Below, in pieces: positions 6,038 to 6,148 of a stretch of DNA of 6,148 nt (its first letter is position 1; every line of letters starts with the position of its first letter). The notes below the pieces were generated by a model. The model made no database searches and was not told the origin of the DNA. It saw only the letters and a list, made by a program, of their open reading frames with translations. This DNA comes from UMGS755 sp045602005 (GTDB taxonomy: Bacteria; Bacillota; Clostridia; UBA1381; UBA9506): NCBI GenBank assembly GCA_045602005.1, contig JAZSAS010000072.1:1-6148 (forward strand). The letters run 5' to 3'. Position numbers and translations under genes: made by a program.

Positions 6038-6065
6038 TCCTGACTTGACACGAACTTTGTCGAAT
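6038..6065 (+). repeat. repeat copy B, direct repeat of copy A
   Basis: TCCTGACTTGACACGA (6038-6053) is identical to 5220-5235, and TTTGTCGAAT (6056-6065) is identical to 5244-5253. The 8-base stretch between the blocks in copy A is reduced to 2 bases here. The distance from copy A start is 818 bases. Confidence 0.8.
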
Positions 6066-6081
6066 TTTGTGAAACTAAAAA

Positions 6082-6129
6082 AGCCTCCCTTGTGTAAAGG
6101 GAGGTGGCTCGAAGAGCCGGAGGGATTGT
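6082..6129. repeat. double-hairpin intergenic repeat, probably cut by the window edge
   Basis: CCTCCCTT (6084-6091) pairs perfectly with AAGGGAGG (6097-6104). A second hairpin GGCTC-GAA-GAGCC (6106-6118) follows, then CGGAGGGATTGTA. I recognise this arrangement as a short element scattered between genes in many gut Clostridia, where the middle hairpin varies; that statement is from memory and not from this window. The A-run before it and the GGAGGG after it can look like a terminator and a ribosome binding site respectively. The element may continue beyond 6148. Confidence 0.7.
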
Positions 6130-6148
6130 AAATGAGAGAATATAAAAC

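Noticed and set aside
6132..6148. Possible start of a new coding sequence (ATG AGA GAA TAT AAA) behind GGAGGG
   Set aside because: Only five codons are in the window, and the apparent ribosome binding site is part of the dispersed hairpin repeat, so it cannot be supported as a gene.

Overview
The window looks like chromosome from a low-GC, anaerobic Firmicute of the class Clostridia, probably a gut-type Oscillospirales/Ruminococcaceae relative. Support comes from AT-rich intergenic DNA, AGGAGG-type ribosome binding sites, an oxygen-sensitive pyruvate formate-lyase system under a ZTP riboswitch, and a hairpin repeat at the right end of a kind I associate with gut Clostridia genomes. The taxonomic call is inference, because no rRNA or marker gene is present.

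Left part (1-1585): the C-terminal most of an alpha/beta hydrolase (esterase/acetylxylan-esterase type) runs in from beyond the left edge. After a 141-base gap comes a complete CPBP-family intramembrane protease gene with all the expected catalytic motifs.

Centre (1657-4805): this is the best-understood part. A perfect consensus sigma-A promoter (TTGACA, 17-base spacer, TATAAT) starts a leader that folds as a ZTP (pfl-motif) riboswitch. Its last helix overlaps the 5' arm of a strong intrinsic terminator. Downstream are pflB (pyruvate formate-lyase, glycyl radical enzyme) and pflA (its radical-SAM activase), which overlap by 4 bases (ATGA). The logic is that ZTP/ZMP, which accumulate when 10-formyl-tetrahydrofolate runs short in purine synthesis, relieve termination. 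More PFL then gives more formate for one-carbon charging of folate.

Right part (4806-6148): the character changes abruptly. Eight bases after the pflA stop lies a decayed fragment of a Bro-N-type phage antirepressor gene, with a frameshift, a large internal deletion and no N-terminus. Next is a small AT-rich gene for an unrecognised membrane-anchored protein of 190 residues. It is bracketed by an inverted pair of a GACTTGACAC-type repeat, with a third copy about 0.8 kb downstream in direct orientation to the first. The window ends in a double-hairpin intergenic repeat. This half looks like accessory DNA: a prophage relic plus a possible repeat-bounded gene cassette.

No tRNA, rRNA, CRISPR array or transposase gene was found. 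The most noteworthy points are the complete ZTP riboswitch/terminator switch on pflBA, and the repeat-bounded small gene, which is the best candidate for something undescribed.
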